Notes under the pieces: model-generated | Told to the model about the DNA's origin: nothing | The model's database searches: none | What the model saw: only the letters and a program-made list of their open reading frames with translations | Origin: Oscillospiraceae bacterium | Lineage (GTDB): Bacteria; Bacillota; Clostridia; Oscillospirales; Oscillospiraceae | Direction of reading: 5' to 3' | Length of the DNA stretch: 46,201 bases | Assembly: GCA_017409205.1 (NCBI GenBank) | Contig: JAFQTF010000015.1 | Span: forward strand, 1 to 46,201 | In this document: one piece after another, positions 23,093-33,438 of the stretch | Numbering within the stretch: position 1 is the first letter of the stretch | Layout: each line of letters opens with the position of its first letter | Program-made: the position numbers and the translations under genes

Positions 23093-25915
23093 TTACAGAT
23101 ACTGCTTCAGATACTGGCCGGTGTAGCTGCCCTCCACGGCTGCAACATCCTCCGGTGTACCCTGGGCCACCACATAGCCGCCACCGTCACCGCCCTCAGG
23201 GCCAAGATCGATAATATGGTCGGCAGTCTTGATCACATCCAGATTGTGCTCGATGACCAGCACCGTATTTCCGGCATCCACCAGTTTTTGCAGCACCTCG
23301 ATGAGCTTGTGGACATCTGCTGCATGAAGGCCCGTGGTGGGCTCATCCAGAATATAAATGGTCTTGCCGGTGGAAACCCTGGCCAGCTCCGTGGCCAGCT
23401 TGACACGCTGGGCCTCGCCGCCGGAAAGAGTGGTGCTGGACTGGCCCAGCTTCACATAACCCAGGCCCACTTCCACCATAGTCTGGGCCTTCCGGCGGAT
23501 CTTGGGCAGGTTTTCAAAGAACTCCACCGCCTCTTCAGCGGTCATATCCAGAACCTGGGCAATATTTTTGCCCTTGTACTGCACTTCCAGCGTTTCCCGG
23601 TTGTACCGCTGGCCCTTGCAGACCTCACAGGGAACGTACACATCCGCCAGGAAGTGCATCTCGATCTTCACCAGGCCATCGCCGCAGCAGGCCTCGCAGC
23701 GGCCGCCCTTCACATTGAAGGAGAATCGGCCGGGTCCATAGCCCCGCATCTTGGCATCCGCAGTGGAGGCAAACAGATCGCGGATATCATTGAACAGGCC
23801 GGTATAGGTGGCCGGATTGCTGCGGGGTGTTCTGCCAATGGGGCTCTGGTCAATGTCGATGACCTTGTCCAGATGCTCCATGCCTTCCACACAGCGGCAG
23901 GCGCCCGGACGGGTGCGGGCATGGTTCAGTCTGCCCAGCAGGGTCTTGTTCAGCACTTCATTCACCAGGCTGGACTTGCCGGAGCCGGAGACACCTGTGA
24001 CACAGGTCAGGGTCCCCAGAGGGATCTCCACATCCACATTTTTCAGATTGTTTTCGCTGGCGCCCCAGATGGCAAGGGTTTTGCCCTGGCCTGCCCGGCG
24101 GGCAGAGGGCACCGGGATCTTCTTGAAGCCGGATAGATACTGACCCGTAATGGACCGTTCGCAGCCTTCAATATCCTCCAGGGTGCCGGTGCAGACGATC
24201 TCACCGCCCCGACTGCCGGCGCCGGGGCCCACATCCACGATAAAGTCTGCCGCCCGCATGGTATCCTCGTCATGCTCCACCACGATCAGGGTGTTGCCCA
24301 GATCCCGCAGGTGGCGCAGCGTTCCCAGCAGTTTGTCATTGTCCCGCTGGTGCAGACCGATGGAGGGCTCATCCAGAATATACAGCACGCCCATCAGGGA
24401 GGAACCGATCTGCGTGGCCAATCGGATCCGCTGGCTTTCGCCGCCGGACAGTGTGCCGGCAGCACGGGACAATGTCAGATAGCTCAGTCCCACGTCCATC
24501 AGGAACTGTAGCCGGGACTTGATCTCCCTGACGATCTGCTCGGCAACCGTGGCCATATTGCCCTCCAGATGGAGGTTCGTCATAAATTCCAGTTCATCCC
24601 GGATGCTCATGCGGCAGAAGTCCATGATGCCCATGCCGCCTACGGTAACCGCCCGGGCAATATCCGAAAGCCGGTCCCCGCCGCACTGGGGACAGGGGGC
24701 GGAGGACATACATTCCTCCAGCTCCTTCCGGGCGGAATCGGACTGCGTCTCCCTGTACCGGCGGGAAATATTATTGAGAATACCCTCAAAGGGCTGCTCC
24801 AGCACACCCATTCCATTGCCCCGGTTATAGGTCATGCGCAGCTTTTCTCCCCGGGTGCCATTGAGGATCACATCCATGGCCTCCGCCGGCAGCTCCTGCA
24901 CAGGAACCGTCAGAGAGAAGTGATATTTCTGGGCCAGGGCCTCAAAATACATCCGGAAAATAGAATCCGTCCGGGCGCTCTGCCAGCCGCTGGCCTGAAT
25001 GGCGCCCTCGAAAATGGACTTCGTCTTATCCGGGATCACCAGATCCTCGTCCGCCACCAGCCGGAAGCCAAGGCCCGTACAGCTGGGGCAGGCGCCGCTG
25101 GGATTGTTGAAAGAGAACATCCGGGGCTCCAGCTCCGTCAGGCTGATGCCGCAGTCCTCACAGGCATAGTTCTGGGAAAAGGTCAGTTCCTCCTTGGTGG
25201 AGGGCAGTTCAATGGTCACAAGGCCCCCGGAATGGGCACAGGCCGTCTCTATGGAGTCCGTCAGCCGGCGGCGAAGGCCCGCCTTCAGCACCAGCCGGTC
25301 CACCACCAGCTCAATGGTGTGCTTTTTATTCTTCTCGGGCTTGATCTCTTCCGTCAGGTCGTAAAGGATGCCATCCAGGCGTACGCGGGCAAAGCCCTGC
25401 TTCCGGGCATCCTCGAACACCTTCTGATGCTCACCTTTCTTGTCCCGGATCACGGGAGACAGGATGATGAACCGGGTTCCCTCTCCCAGGGATTCGATCC
25501 GGTCCACGATCTGGTCGATGGTCTGCCGGTTGATCTCCTTGCCGCATTTTGGGCAGTGGGGCACACCCACTCTGGCCCACAGCAGACGGAGATAGTCATA
25601 TATTTCCGTAACAGTGCCCACTGTGGATCGTGGATTCTTGGAGGTGGTCTTCTGGTCAATGGAAATGGCGGGAGAAAGGCCGTCAATGGAATCCACATCC
25701 GGCTTGTCCATCTGACCCAGGAACTGACGGGCATAGGAGGAGAGGCTCTCCACATACCGCCGCTGTCCCTCAGCATAGATGGTATCAAAGGCAAGACTGG
25801 ACTTGCCGGAACCGGACAGGCCGGTGAACACCACCAGCTTGTCCCGGGGAATGGTCAGATTCACATTTTTCAGATTGTTCTCTCTGGCGCCCTGAATGAT
25901 GATCTTGTCGTTCAT
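23093..25915 (-). CDS. uvrA: Excinuclease ABC subunit UvrA
   Basis: A 940-residue ABC-type ATPase that finds bulky DNA lesions with UvrB. It has two ATP sites: Walker [15 protein letters not shown] near residue 33 and [15 protein letters not shown] near 645. Signature motifs are [12 protein letters not shown] and [12 protein letters not shown]. Zinc fingers are CPKC near 120, the CEDC/CPSC pair near 255-285, and [12 protein letters not shown] near 740-765. Length is normal. A promoter at 25949-25977 lies just upstream. It is separated from uvrB by the kinase-like gene on the other strand, so uvrA and uvrB are near each other but not co-transcribed. Confidence 0.98.
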   Translation of the reverse strand: MNDKIIIQGARENNLKNVNLTIPRDKLVVFTGLSGSGKSSLAFDTIYAEGQRRYVESLSSYARQFLGQMDKPDVDSIDGLSPAISIDQKTTSKNPRSTVGTVTEIYDYLRLLWARVGVPHCPKCGKEINRQTIDQIVDRIESLGEGTRFIILSPVIRDKKGEHQKVFEDARKQGFARVRLDGILYDLTEEIKPEKNKKHTIELVVDRLVLKAGLRRRLTDSIETACAHSGGLVTIELPSTKEELTFSQNYACEDCGISLTELEPRMFSFNNPSGACPSCTGLGFRLVADEDLVIPDKTKSIFEGAIQASGWQSARTDSIFRMYFEALAQKYHFSLTVPVQELPAEAMDVILNGTRGEKLRMTYNRGNGMGVLEQPFEGILNNISRRYRETQSDSARKELEECMSSAPCPQCGGDRLSDIARAVTVGGMGIMDFCRMSIRDELEFMTNLHLEGNMATVAEQIVREIKSRLQFLMDVGLSYLTLSRAAGTLSGGESQRIRLATQIGSSLMGVLYILDEPSIGLHQRDNDKLLGTLRHLRDLGNTLIVVEHDEDTMRAADFIVDVGPGAGSRGGEIVCTGTLEDIEGCERSITGQYLSGFKKIPVPSARRAGQGKTLAIWGASENNLKNVDVEIPLGTLTCVTGVSGSGKSSLVNEVLNKTLLGRLNHARTRPGACRCVEGMEHLDKVIDIDQSPIGRTPRSNPATYTGLFNDIRDLFASTADAKMRGYGPGRFSFNVKGGRCEACCGDGLVKIEMHFLADVYVPCEVCKGQRYNRETLEVQYKGKNIAQVLDMTAEEAVEFFENLPKIRRKAQTMVEVGLGYVKLGQSSTTLSGGEAQRVKLATELARVSTGKTIYILDEPTTGLHAADVHKLIEVLQKLVDAGNTVLVIEHNLDVIKTADHIIDLGPEGGDGGGYVVAQGTPEDVAAVEGSYTGQYLKQYL

Positions 25916-25948
25916 ACGCAGCTCCTGATGCTAAATTCTGTACCTTGT

Positions 25949-25977
25949 ATTATACCACAGAATATTCTCCCTCACAA
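25949..25977 (-). promoter_or_regulatory. Promoter of uvrA
   Basis: On the minus strand, TTGTGA, 17-base spacer and TATAAT, about 35 bases before uvrA. I see no Firmicutes LexA box (GAAC-N4-GTTC) next to it. Confidence 0.7.
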
Positions 25978-26090
25978 GACATTTTTCAAACAAAATTTCG
26001 GTTTCCCCTCTTTGCCGGTATATGGTTGCTTTGTTGCAAGATGACATATTTTCAGTCTCTTTTTTCGGCGTTATTTCAGCTGGATAGATA

Positions 26091-26120
26091 TTGCTTTTCC
26101 CAATATATTGATGATATAAT
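26091..26120 (+). promoter_or_regulatory. Promoter of the prs-pth unit
   Basis: TTGCTT (26091-26096), 18-base spacer and TATAAT (26115-26120), 80 bases before prs. Confidence 0.7.
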
Positions 26121-26200
26121 GGGTTTGTAAAATTGCCCCGGCATGGGCTGCGGGCAGAAAAAAGAATTATGAAAGAAAAAATAAGTGAGGTATTTGTTCG

Positions 26201-27169
26201 ATGATTGCATACAGCGAAAGTATCAAGGTTTTCACCGGCAATTCCAATCCCGAATTCGCAAAGACCATTTGCAAGGAACTGGGCATTGAACTGGGCAACG
26301 CCGACGTCAAGCACTTTGCTGACGGCGAAGCTTCCGTCTCTCTGGTTGAGACTGTCCGCGGTGCTGACGTTTTCCTGATCCAGTCCACCTGCAAGCCCGT
26401 TAACGACAATCTGATGGAGCTGCTGGTTATGATCGATGCCTGCCGCCGTGCATCCGCAGGCCGTATCACCGCTGTCATCCCCTACTTTGGCTACGCCCGT
26501 CAGGACCGCAAGGCCAAGTCCCGCGATCCCATCTCCGCCAAGCTGGTGGCCAATATGCTGACCGTGGCTGGCGCTGACCGGATCCTGACCATGGACCTGC
26601 ACGCCAACCAGATCCAGGGCTTCTTCGACATCCCCCTGGACCACCTGCTGGGCGCTCCCTCCTTCGTGGAGTACTACATGAACAAGTTCCCCGAGGATAA
26701 GTTCGACCATGAGAACGACTTCGTTGTTGTCTCTCCCGACGTTGGCTCCGTTGCCCGCGCCCGTAACTTTGCCCAGAAGGTCCACATGAATCTGGCCATT
26801 GTTGACAAGCGCCGTCCCAAGGCAAATGTTTCCGAAGTCATGAACATCATCGGCGATGTTAAGGGCAAGACCTGCATCCTGTACGATGACATGGTGGATA
26901 CCGCCGGCTCCCTGTGCAATGCTGCCAAGGCTCTGGTGGAAGTTGGCGGCGCCAAGGAAGTTTATGCCTGCGCCACCCACGGTGTTCTGTCCGGCCCCGC
27001 TTACGAGCGTCTGGAAAACAGCGTCATCTCCGAAATGCTGTTCCTGAACACCATCCCCGAAGTGAACAACACCCCCAGCGGCAAGATCAAGTTCCTGGAC
27101 GTGGCTCCCGTCTTTGCCCGCGCCATCGAGCACATCCACGGCGCTACCTCCATCGCCGATCTGTTCTAA
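26201..27169 (+). CDS. prs: Ribose-phosphate pyrophosphokinase
   Basis: Makes PRPP from ribose-5-phosphate and ATP for purine, pyrimidine, His and Trp synthesis. The protein has 322 residues, the normal length. Features: FTGNSNPEFAKTI near the N-terminus, ATP-binding YFGYARQDRK, the metal-binding MDLHANQIQGFFDIP block, and the PRPP-binding loop LYDDMVDTAGSLCNAA. Strongly biased codons indicate high expression. A GTG-started pth follows after three bases. The prs-pth-mfd order is common in Firmicutes. Confidence 0.98.
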   Translation: MIAYSESIKVFTGNSNPEFAKTICKELGIELGNADVKHFADGEASVSLVETVRGADVFLIQSTCKPVNDNLMELLVMIDACRRASAGRITAVIPYFGYARQDRKAKSRDPISAKLVANMLTVAGADRILTMDLHANQIQGFFDIPLDHLLGAPSFVEYYMNKFPEDKFDHENDFVVVSPDVGSVARARNFAQKVHMNLAIVDKRRPKANVSEVMNIIGDVKGKTCILYDDMVDTAGSLCNAAKALVEVGGAKEVYACATHGVLSGPAYERLENSVISEMLFLNTIPEVNNTPSGKIKFLDVAPVFARAIEHIHGATSIADLF

Positions 27170-27172
27170 GCC

Positions 27173-27766
27173 GTGTTCGGAAAAGCTAACGAGACCTGGC
27201 TCATCGTTGGTCTGGGCAATCCCGGCAGGGAGTATGAGCGTACCCGCCACAACTGCGGCTTCCGGGCCGTGGAACTGCTGGCGGATAAGCTGGGCTGCAA
27301 AATCGACAAAGCCAAATTTCAGGGCATCTACGGTCAGACCACCTACGGCGGAAAAAAGCTGATGCTTCTGAAGCCTTTGACCTACATGAACCTCAGCGGC
27401 CGCAGTGTGCTGCAGCTGAGTGCCTACTTTAATATCCCGCCCCAGCGGATCATTGTCCTGTTTGATGATATCTCTCTGGAGCCGGGGCGTCTTCGTGTCC
27501 GGCCTGACGGCTCTGCCGGCGGCCACAACGGCATCAAGTCCATCATTCAGGAGGTAGGCTCTCAGGCTTTTCCCCGGGTGAAGATCGGTGTGGGCAGCAA
27601 GCCCAACCCCGAATATGATCTGGCGGACTGGGTGCTGAGCAGCTTCTCTGCAAAAGAGGAAAAGGCTCTGGCTGTGGCTCTGGAAAACGCTGCCGATGCA
27701 GCCCTTGCCATCATTGACCACGGCGTGCCTGACGCCGCCAACCGGTTCAACGGCAGCCACCCGTAA
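27173..27766 (+). CDS. pth: Peptidyl-tRNA hydrolase
   Basis: Releases tRNA from stalled peptidyl-tRNA. It has 197 residues. Motifs include VGLGNPGREYERTRHNCGF with the catalytic His (about His23), LLKPLTYMNLSG with Asn, and LFDDISLEPGRLRVRPDGSAGGHNGI with the catalytic Asp. The start is GTG at 27173, three bases after the prs stop. No good ribosome binding site is visible, so translation is probably coupled to prs. Length and core residues are normal. Confidence 0.96.
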   Translation: MFGKANETWLIVGLGNPGREYERTRHNCGFRAVELLADKLGCKIDKAKFQGIYGQTTYGGKKLMLLKPLTYMNLSGRSVLQLSAYFNIPPQRIIVLFDDISLEPGRLRVRPDGSAGGHNGIKSIIQEVGSQAFPRVKIGVGSKPNPEYDLADWVLSSFSAKEEKALAVALENAADAALAIIDHGVPDAANRFNGSHP

Positions 27767-27788
27767 ACCGTATATTGTCACAAAACCA

Positions 27789-27816
27789 CGGAAAGGGGGA
27801 GTTATCCCCCTTTCCG
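27789..27816 (+). terminator. Probable terminator after pth
   Basis: A 12-bp perfect stem (27789-27800 with 27805-27816, loop GTTA), but the downstream T-run is poor, so some read-through into mfd is likely. Confidence 0.6.
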
Positions 27817-27910
27817 CGTTGCCATTTTGTCAGAACACCGTGAAATTGGTGATTGAAAACAGATAAGTTATTTATATGCTTTCCATTGTCCATTTCTATG
27901 AGGTACGATT

Positions 27911-30900
27911 ATGGAACAACTCCTCCATTTACTGAAAACCATTCCGGAATACACTGCCCTGCTGGATGCCCTGAAGGAGGGCAAAAGCGCTGCCGTTACC
28001 GGCATCGGTCAGATCAACCGCAGCCATATGATCGCGGGTCTGACCCGGGACAGCGGCAGTCCCATTGTGATCCTCTGCCAGGATGATATGGCCGCCCGCC
28101 GGCTCCAGGAGGAACTGAAGGGCTTTCTGGGTATCGCCGCCCCCATTCTCCCCAGCCGGGATCTGACGCTGTATGACGCAGCGGTGGTCTCCCGCAGCTG
28201 GGAGCAAAAGCGCCTGCGGCAGCTGTACGATCTTGCCGCAGGAAAGACCCGGATTCAGATTCTCAGCTGGGAATCCCTGAGCCAGCGCACCATGCCCCGC
28301 CCTGTTCTGCTGAAGGCCGCCTTTTCTCTGGAAGTGGGGCAGGAATATCCCATCGACGAGCTGACCCGCCGGCTTTCTGCCGCCGGTTACAGCCGCTGCG
28401 GCATGGTGGAAGGCCCCGGCCAGTTTGCCGTCAGAGGTGGAATCATCGATATCTACTCCCCCGGTGAGGATCTGCCCATCCGTGCAGAATTTTTCGGCGA
28501 TGAACTGGACACCATGGGCTATTTTGATCCCGCCACCCAGCGCCGCAGTGAAAATACGGAGCAGGTGCTGATCCTCCCCGTGGGTGAGACCCAGCCCAGC
28601 CTTCACCCCGGTGGCATGGAGGGGCTGTGCAGGGACATTTCCATCCTGATCTCCCGTCAGAAGCGGAGGAAGAACCTGAACGAAGCCCTCATCACCACAC
28701 TGACAAAGGACCTGGAAAAATATGAAAATGGCCTGACCAATCCGGCCTCCGACCGGTATATGGCCATGATCTATCCCGAAATGGCCACAGCCGCCGATTA
28801 CATCCCCGAAAATGCGGTGATGGTGCTCTGTGACCACAGCAGCCTGCAGCGTTCCGCCCGGAACCGCAGTGATGAGATGGGCATGCAGCTGGACAGCCTG
28901 CTGCAGACTGGTCTGGTGGCCGGCGAGCTCTGCGACTACGTCTGCCAGTGGGAGGACTTCTGCGCCGGACTCAGGGGCCGTAAGGTAGTCTATTTCGATG
29001 CCTTCGGCGGCGCCTCCTATCCGGAGGACGCGCCCCCCAAAATCCTGCTGCCCATGACCGCCAAGCAGCTTCCCGGCTATGGCGGCAATCTGGATACTGC
29101 CGCTTCTGACCTGGCCCACTACCAGAAGGTGGAATTCGGCGCTCTGGTGCTCTGCGGCACCCGCCGACGGGCAGAGCTGCTGCAGCAGATGCTCCGGGAG
29201 AAAGGCCTCTCCGCCTTCCTGTGTATTCCCCTCACCTCCATGCCCAAGCCCGGTCAGATCCTGCTGACAGAGGGCACCCTGCCCTTCGGCATGGAGTATC
29301 CCCTGAGCAAACTCGCCATTCTGACGGAGGGACAGCTGCTGTCCCGGGGAGAACCCCGGAAAAAGGCTGCCGCCAAAAAGACCGGTGCCACCAACCGGCA
29401 GAAACTGAATTCCTTCACCGATCTGACTCCCGGCGATCTGGTGGTCCATGAAAACTACGGCATCGGCCGGTTCGTTGCCATGGAGCAGATCAAAGTGGAC
29501 AACGCGGTGAAAGACTATATCAAAATCGCCTATCAGGGCAGCGACACCCTCTTCGTCCCCGCCACCCAGCTGGATCTGGTCAGCAAATATATCGGCGGAG
29601 GCGGCGAGGATACCAATGTCCGACTGAATAAGATCGGATCTGATGCCTGGCAAAAAACCAAGGCCAAGGCCCGGAAGGCCGCCAAAGATATGGCAGGCGA
29701 GCTGATCCAGCTTTATGCCGCCCGGAAGCGGCAGCTGGGCTATGCCTTCTCCGCAGACGCACCCTGGCAGAAGGAATTTGAGGATAACTTCCCCTATCCC
29801 GAAACCGACGATCAGCTGCGCTGCATTGCCGATATCAAGCGGGATATGGAGTCCCCTCAGCCCATGGACCGGCTGCTCTGCGGCGATGTGGGTTTCGGCA
29901 AAACGGAGGTCGCCCTTCGGGCCGTGATGAAAGCTGTCATGGACGGCAAGCAGGTGGCCATACTGGTGCCCACCACCGTTCTGGCCCAGCAGCATTACCA
30001 GACCGCTGTTTCCCGGTTCCGGGGCTTCCCGGTGAATATTGATGTGCTCAGCCGGTTCCGCAGCCCCAAGCTGCAACAGCAGACCATGCACAATGTGGCC
30101 GCCGGCAGTGTGGATCTTATCATCGGCACCCACAAGCTGCTGCAGAAAAATATGCAGTTCAAGGATCTGGGCCTGCTGATCATCGATGAAGAGCAGCGCT
30201 TCGGCGTCAGCCACAAGGAGCGGTTAAAGGAAATGTCCAGGGGTGTGGATGTGCTGACCCTGTCTGCCACCCCCATTCCCCGGACACTGAACATGGCCCT
30301 CTCCGGCATCCGGGATATGTCCACCATCGAGGAACCGCCTTCCGACCGATATCCCGTACAGACCTTCGTTATGGAACACAACAACGCCATCATCGATGAC
30401 GCTATCCGCCGGGAGGTGGAACGGGGCGGTCAGGTCTATTACCTGCACAACCGCACCGAAACCATCGACCAGTGCGCCGCTGCTCTGAAAAAGCGGATCC
30501 CCGGTCTCAGCGTAGGCGTTGCCCACGGTCAGATGGGCGAGGATGCGCTGGGAGATGTGATGCAGGCCATGACGGAAGGCGATATTCAGGTGCTGGTCTG
30601 CACCACCATCATCGAAACCGGCCTGGATATCCCCAATGCCAACACCCTGATTATTGAAAACGCGGATCGCTTTGGTCTTTCCCAGCTCCATCAGCTGCGG
30701 GGCCGTGTGGGCCGCTCCACCCGCCATGCCTATGCCTATTTCACCTATCGGCCTGACAAGAATCTGACAGAAGTCGCAGAAAAGCGCCTCTCTGCCATCC
30801 GGGACTTTGCAGAATTCGGCTCCGGCTTCAAAATCGCCATGCGTGACCTGGAGATCCGGGGCGCCGGTAATCTGCTGGGTGCCGAGCAGTCCGGTCACAT

Positions 30901-31429
30901 GATGAGCGTGGGCTACGACATGTACCTGAAGCTGCTGGACGAAGCTGTTCTGGAGGAAAAGGGCGAGGCTCCCAAGACCCCGGACTGTACCGCCGACCTG
31001 AACGTTACCGCCAATGTGGACAAGCGCTACGTGGAGCGGGGCGAAGAACGGATGGATCTGTACCGCCGGATGGCTGCCATCCGGAGCCAGGAGGATGCCG
31101 ACGATCTGCTGGATGAGATTGTGGACCGCTATGGCGAGCCTCCCAGAGGCGTTCTGAACCTCATCGATATTGCTCTGCTCCGTGCCCAGGCCCGGGAAGC
31201 CGGCATCAAGGATATCAGGCAGAAGGCAGGAGATGTGCTGTTTACCCTGCACAATCTGAATTTCGAGGCTGTAGGTTCCCTCTGCGCCGACCCGGACTAC
31301 AAGACCCGGGTTACCTTCCTGGCCAATGCCAAGGAGCCTACCCTTCGGCTGAAGCTCTCTGCCGGTGTGGACAGCCTGAAGCAGAGCAAGATTTTTGTGC
31401 AGCACTACCGCAGTGTTGCCCTGAAATAA
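27911..31429 (+). CDS. mfd: Transcription-repair coupling factor Mfd
   Basis: A 1172-residue DNA translocase that removes RNA polymerase stalled at lesions and recruits UvrA. Domains in order: UvrB-like N-terminal module (to about 330; FAVRGGIIDIYSPGED near 170), the RNA-polymerase-interacting CarD-like domain beginning LTPGDLVVHENYGIGRF (about 510), and a RecG-like translocase with Walker A CGDVGFGKTEVALRA (about 655), IIDEEQRFGV, TLSATPIPRTL and QLRGRVGRS. A TRCF C-terminal domain follows. Length matches the family. A GAGGTACG-type site precedes 27911. Its partners uvrA and uvrB lie within 9 kb. Confidence 0.98.
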   Translation: MEQLLHLLKTIPEYTALLDALKEGKSAAVTGIGQINRSHMIAGLTRDSGSPIVILCQDDMAARRLQEELKGFLGIAAPILPSRDLTLYDAAVVSRSWEQKRLRQLYDLAAGKTRIQILSWESLSQRTMPRPVLLKAAFSLEVGQEYPIDELTRRLSAAGYSRCGMVEGPGQFAVRGGIIDIYSPGEDLPIRAEFFGDELDTMGYFDPATQRRSENTEQVLILPVGETQPSLHPGGMEGLCRDISILISRQKRRKNLNEALITTLTKDLEKYENGLTNPASDRYMAMIYPEMATAADYIPENAVMVLCDHSSLQRSARNRSDEMGMQLDSLLQTGLVAGELCDYVCQWEDFCAGLRGRKVVYFDAFGGASYPEDAPPKILLPMTAKQLPGYGGNLDTAASDLAHYQKVEFGALVLCGTRRRAELLQQMLREKGLSAFLCIPLTSMPKPGQILLTEGTLPFGMEYPLSKLAILTEGQLLSRGEPRKKAAAKKTGATNRQKLNSFTDLTPGDLVVHENYGIGRFVAMEQIKVDNAVKDYIKIAYQGSDTLFVPATQLDLVSKYIGGGGEDTNVRLNKIGSDAWQKTKAKARKAAKDMAGELIQLYAARKRQLGYAFSADAPWQKEFEDNFPYPETDDQLRCIADIKRDMESPQPMDRLLCGDVGFGKTEVALRAVMKAVMDGKQVAILVPTTVLAQQHYQTAVSRFRGFPVNIDVLSRFRSPKLQQQTMHNVAAGSVDLIIGTHKLLQKNMQFKDLGLLIIDEEQRFGVSHKERLKEMSRGVDVLTLSATPIPRTLNMALSGIRDMSTIEEPPSDRYPVQTFVMEHNNAIIDDAIRREVERGGQVYYLHNRTETIDQCAAALKKRIPGLSVGVAHGQMGEDALGDVMQAMTEGDIQVLVCTTIIETGLDIPNANTLIIENADRFGLSQLHQLRGRVGRSTRHAYAYFTYRPDKNLTEVAEKRLSAIRDFAEFGSGFKIAMRDLEIRGAGNLLGAEQSGHMMSVGYDMYLKLLDEAVLEEKGEAPKTPDCTADLNVTANVDKRYVERGEERMDLYRRMAAIRSQEDADDLLDEIVDRYGEPPRGVLNLIDIALLRAQAREAGIKDIRQKAGDVLFTLHNLNFEAVGSLCADPDYKTRVTFLANAKEPTLRLKLSAGVDSLKQSKIFVQHYRSVALK

Positions 31430-31485
31430 ATCCTTTTTATTTTCCTTTTTCCGTGATATAATCCCCAAAAAAGGGAGGTGCAGAA

Positions 31486-32976
31486 ATGAAACTTTTCCTC
31501 TCCAAAGCAAAACATCCATCCCGCCGGTGGCTTATGGGGCTTGGTCTGCTCCTGCTGGCGCTGGCGCTAACCGCTGTCATGATCGCCGCTGCGCTGGGCA
31601 GCCGGCTCGCCCCCCATGTTCGGGTAGGCGGACTGGATATCGGCGGACAGACCTTGCAGGAGGCTTACCACACTCTGAAAAAAGCCTCGGAAGAAGTGCT
31701 GGAAAGCACCTGGCTGGAAGTGGAGACTCTGGACGGCTCCACCATTCCCTTCTCCCCTGCAGAAACCAAGGTGTCCCTGAACTGTTTTTCCGCATTGTGG
31801 GAAGCGTATCAGGTGGGCCGGGTGGATGGGAAAAGCCACAGCATCTGGCTGCAGGAGCATCTGAAGCTGGATGAGGGCTATATCCGTCAGCGGATTGATC
31901 TTTACGCAGACGATGCCGAAACGGAGCTGACCCCGCCCCAGGTATGGATGGCCGGGCCGGCGCCGGATCTGGAAATTGAAAATCAGAGCAGCGAAAACCG
32001 CCCTCAGACGCTGGAGCTGACCATGGGCCTGCCCACCACCCGCATTGACCGGGAACATGCCTTCCAGCAGATCCTGGCCCTTTATGACTGTGCTTTTTCC
32101 GCCGCGGAGGAAGGCCATTACCGTGTGGAAAATCCCTTCCTTGTGGAAATTCTGGAAGAGCCGGAAATGCCGGATCTGAAAGCAATCTATGACGAATACT
32201 ACATTCCTCCGGTGGATGATTCCCTGAACATGGAAAAATACGAAGTGATCCCCGGTGCTTTCGGCTATCATTTCGATCTGGAAAAGGCCCGGAAGCAGGT
32301 GGATCAGGCTGGTTTCGGTGAAACGATTTATATTCCCATGGAGTGGATCGAACCGGATATTTTCGGGGACGGGGTTTATTTCCGGGATGTACTGGGTTAT
32401 TGCGAGACGCCCCATACCCAGGATGAAAACCGGAACAACAACCTCCGGGTCGCCTGCAAATCCCTGAACGGCGTGGTCCTGCAGCCCGGCGAAACCTTTT
32501 CCTACAACGAAACGCTGGGCCAGAGAACAAAGGAAAACGGATATCTGCGGGCCGGCGCCTACTCCGGCTGGGAGCTGGTGCAGTCCTACGGCGGCGGCAT
32601 CTGTCAGGTTTCCTCCACAGTCTACTGCGCCACCCTGTATGCGGATCTGGAAATCGTCCATCGGGTCAACCACGGCATGAAGGTTGGCTATATGGAGCCG
32701 GGTCTGGATGCCACTGTCAGCTGGTGGGGACCGGACTTCCAGTTCCGGAACAACACTCACTTCCCCATCAAACTTGCCGCAGAAGTCTCGGATGACCATG
32801 TTAAGATCACGATCCTGGGCACCGAGGAGCGTGACTACTATGTGGAAATGGAAACGGAATCCAGCGTATGGGACAATGTACTCTACGCCCGCAGCTACAA
32901 GTGCAAGTATGACCGGAAAACCGGGGAACTCATCAGCCGGGATCTGGAAGCACGATCCAATTATGCACTGTATTAA
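31486..32976 (+). CDS. VanW-family cell-envelope protein
   Basis: A 496-residue protein with a short cytoplasmic start and one membrane helix (about 17-38), so most of it lies outside the membrane. It carries a YoaR-type putative peptidoglycan-binding region (VGGLDIGGQTLQEAYHTL from about 46, with a second related segment) and a C-terminal VanW domain (about 300-440) containing NNNLRVACKSLNG, LQPGETFSYNETLG and YGGGICQVSSTVYCATLYA. VanW proteins are common in Clostridia and do not by themselves mean vancomycin resistance. GGGAGG precedes the start at 31486. A terminator follows directly. Confidence 0.92.
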   Translation: MKLFLSKAKHPSRRWLMGLGLLLLALALTAVMIAAALGSRLAPHVRVGGLDIGGQTLQEAYHTLKKASEEVLESTWLEVETLDGSTIPFSPAETKVSLNCFSALWEAYQVGRVDGKSHSIWLQEHLKLDEGYIRQRIDLYADDAETELTPPQVWMAGPAPDLEIENQSSENRPQTLELTMGLPTTRIDREHAFQQILALYDCAFSAAEEGHYRVENPFLVEILEEPEMPDLKAIYDEYYIPPVDDSLNMEKYEVIPGAFGYHFDLEKARKQVDQAGFGETIYIPMEWIEPDIFGDGVYFRDVLGYCETPHTQDENRNNNLRVACKSLNGVVLQPGETFSYNETLGQRTKENGYLRAGAYSGWELVQSYGGGICQVSSTVYCATLYADLEIVHRVNHGMKVGYMEPGLDATVSWWGPDFQFRNNTHFPIKLAAEVSDDHVKITILGTEERDYYVEMETESSVWDNVLYARSYKCKYDRKTGELISRDLEARSNYALY

Positions 32977-32982
32977 AATCAA

Positions 32983-33010
32983 AAAGGACGCACCGAAGGG
33001 TGCGTCCTTT
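32983..33010. terminator. Terminator between the vanW-family and DUF1934 genes
   Basis: A 12-bp perfect stem (32983-32994 with 32999-33010) with T-rich flanks on both strands, serving both convergent genes. Confidence 0.85.
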
Positions 33011-33015
33011 GTTTT

Positions 33016-33438
33016 TTACTTTGCCCGGATGTCCAGGTGATAATCGATGACACCGGCTTCGGTGTTTTCGATGTCAATGTTATAGCTCAGATCGATGGAG
33101 CCGCCGTCCTCTACAATATCAAAAAATACAAACGTTGCCTTCACCGTCATCAGCAGCGCGCCAAAAGGCATCTGGTACAGGGAATCATGGGGCACGCCCT
33201 GCTCAAAGACCATCTGGGACTTCAGCTTTCCGGTACGGGTCAGGATCACCTTGCCGGGTTCCACCCGGAAGGTGGTTGTCACGCCCTCCAGACCTGTCAG
33301 AGCACTTTCCTCATAGCTGATATCCCAGCCGCCGTTTCGCAGTTCCATGGTTCCCTCGGTCACCAGTTCGATGACCTCCGGCTCCTGATCCGCATAGGTC
33401 TGGCGTCCCTGAATGGACAGAACCACATTACGCTTCAT
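33016..33438 (-). CDS. DUF1934 (YwiB-like) protein
   Basis: A 140-residue soluble beta-barrel (calycin-like) protein. The pattern VVLSIQGRQ, then EVIELVTEGTMELRNGGWDISYEESALTGLEGVTTTFRV and QGVPHDSLYQMPFGALLM matches the DUF1934 family, of unknown function. It overlaps the end of ddl by 11 bases, so the two are translated together. The overlap with a cell-wall gene suggests an envelope link, but this is only context. Confidence 0.88.
   Translation of the reverse strand: MKRNVVLSIQGRQTYADQEPEVIELVTEGTMELRNGGWDISYEESALTGLEGVTTTFRVEPGKVILTRTGKLKSQMVFEQGVPHDSLYQMPFGALLMTVKATFVFFDIVEDGGSIDLSYNIDIENTEAGVIDYHLDIRAK

Noticed and set aside
25916-26200. Riboswitch or PurR-type leader before prs
   Set aside because: Apart from two promoters I see no conserved aptamer or operator pattern in this gap.
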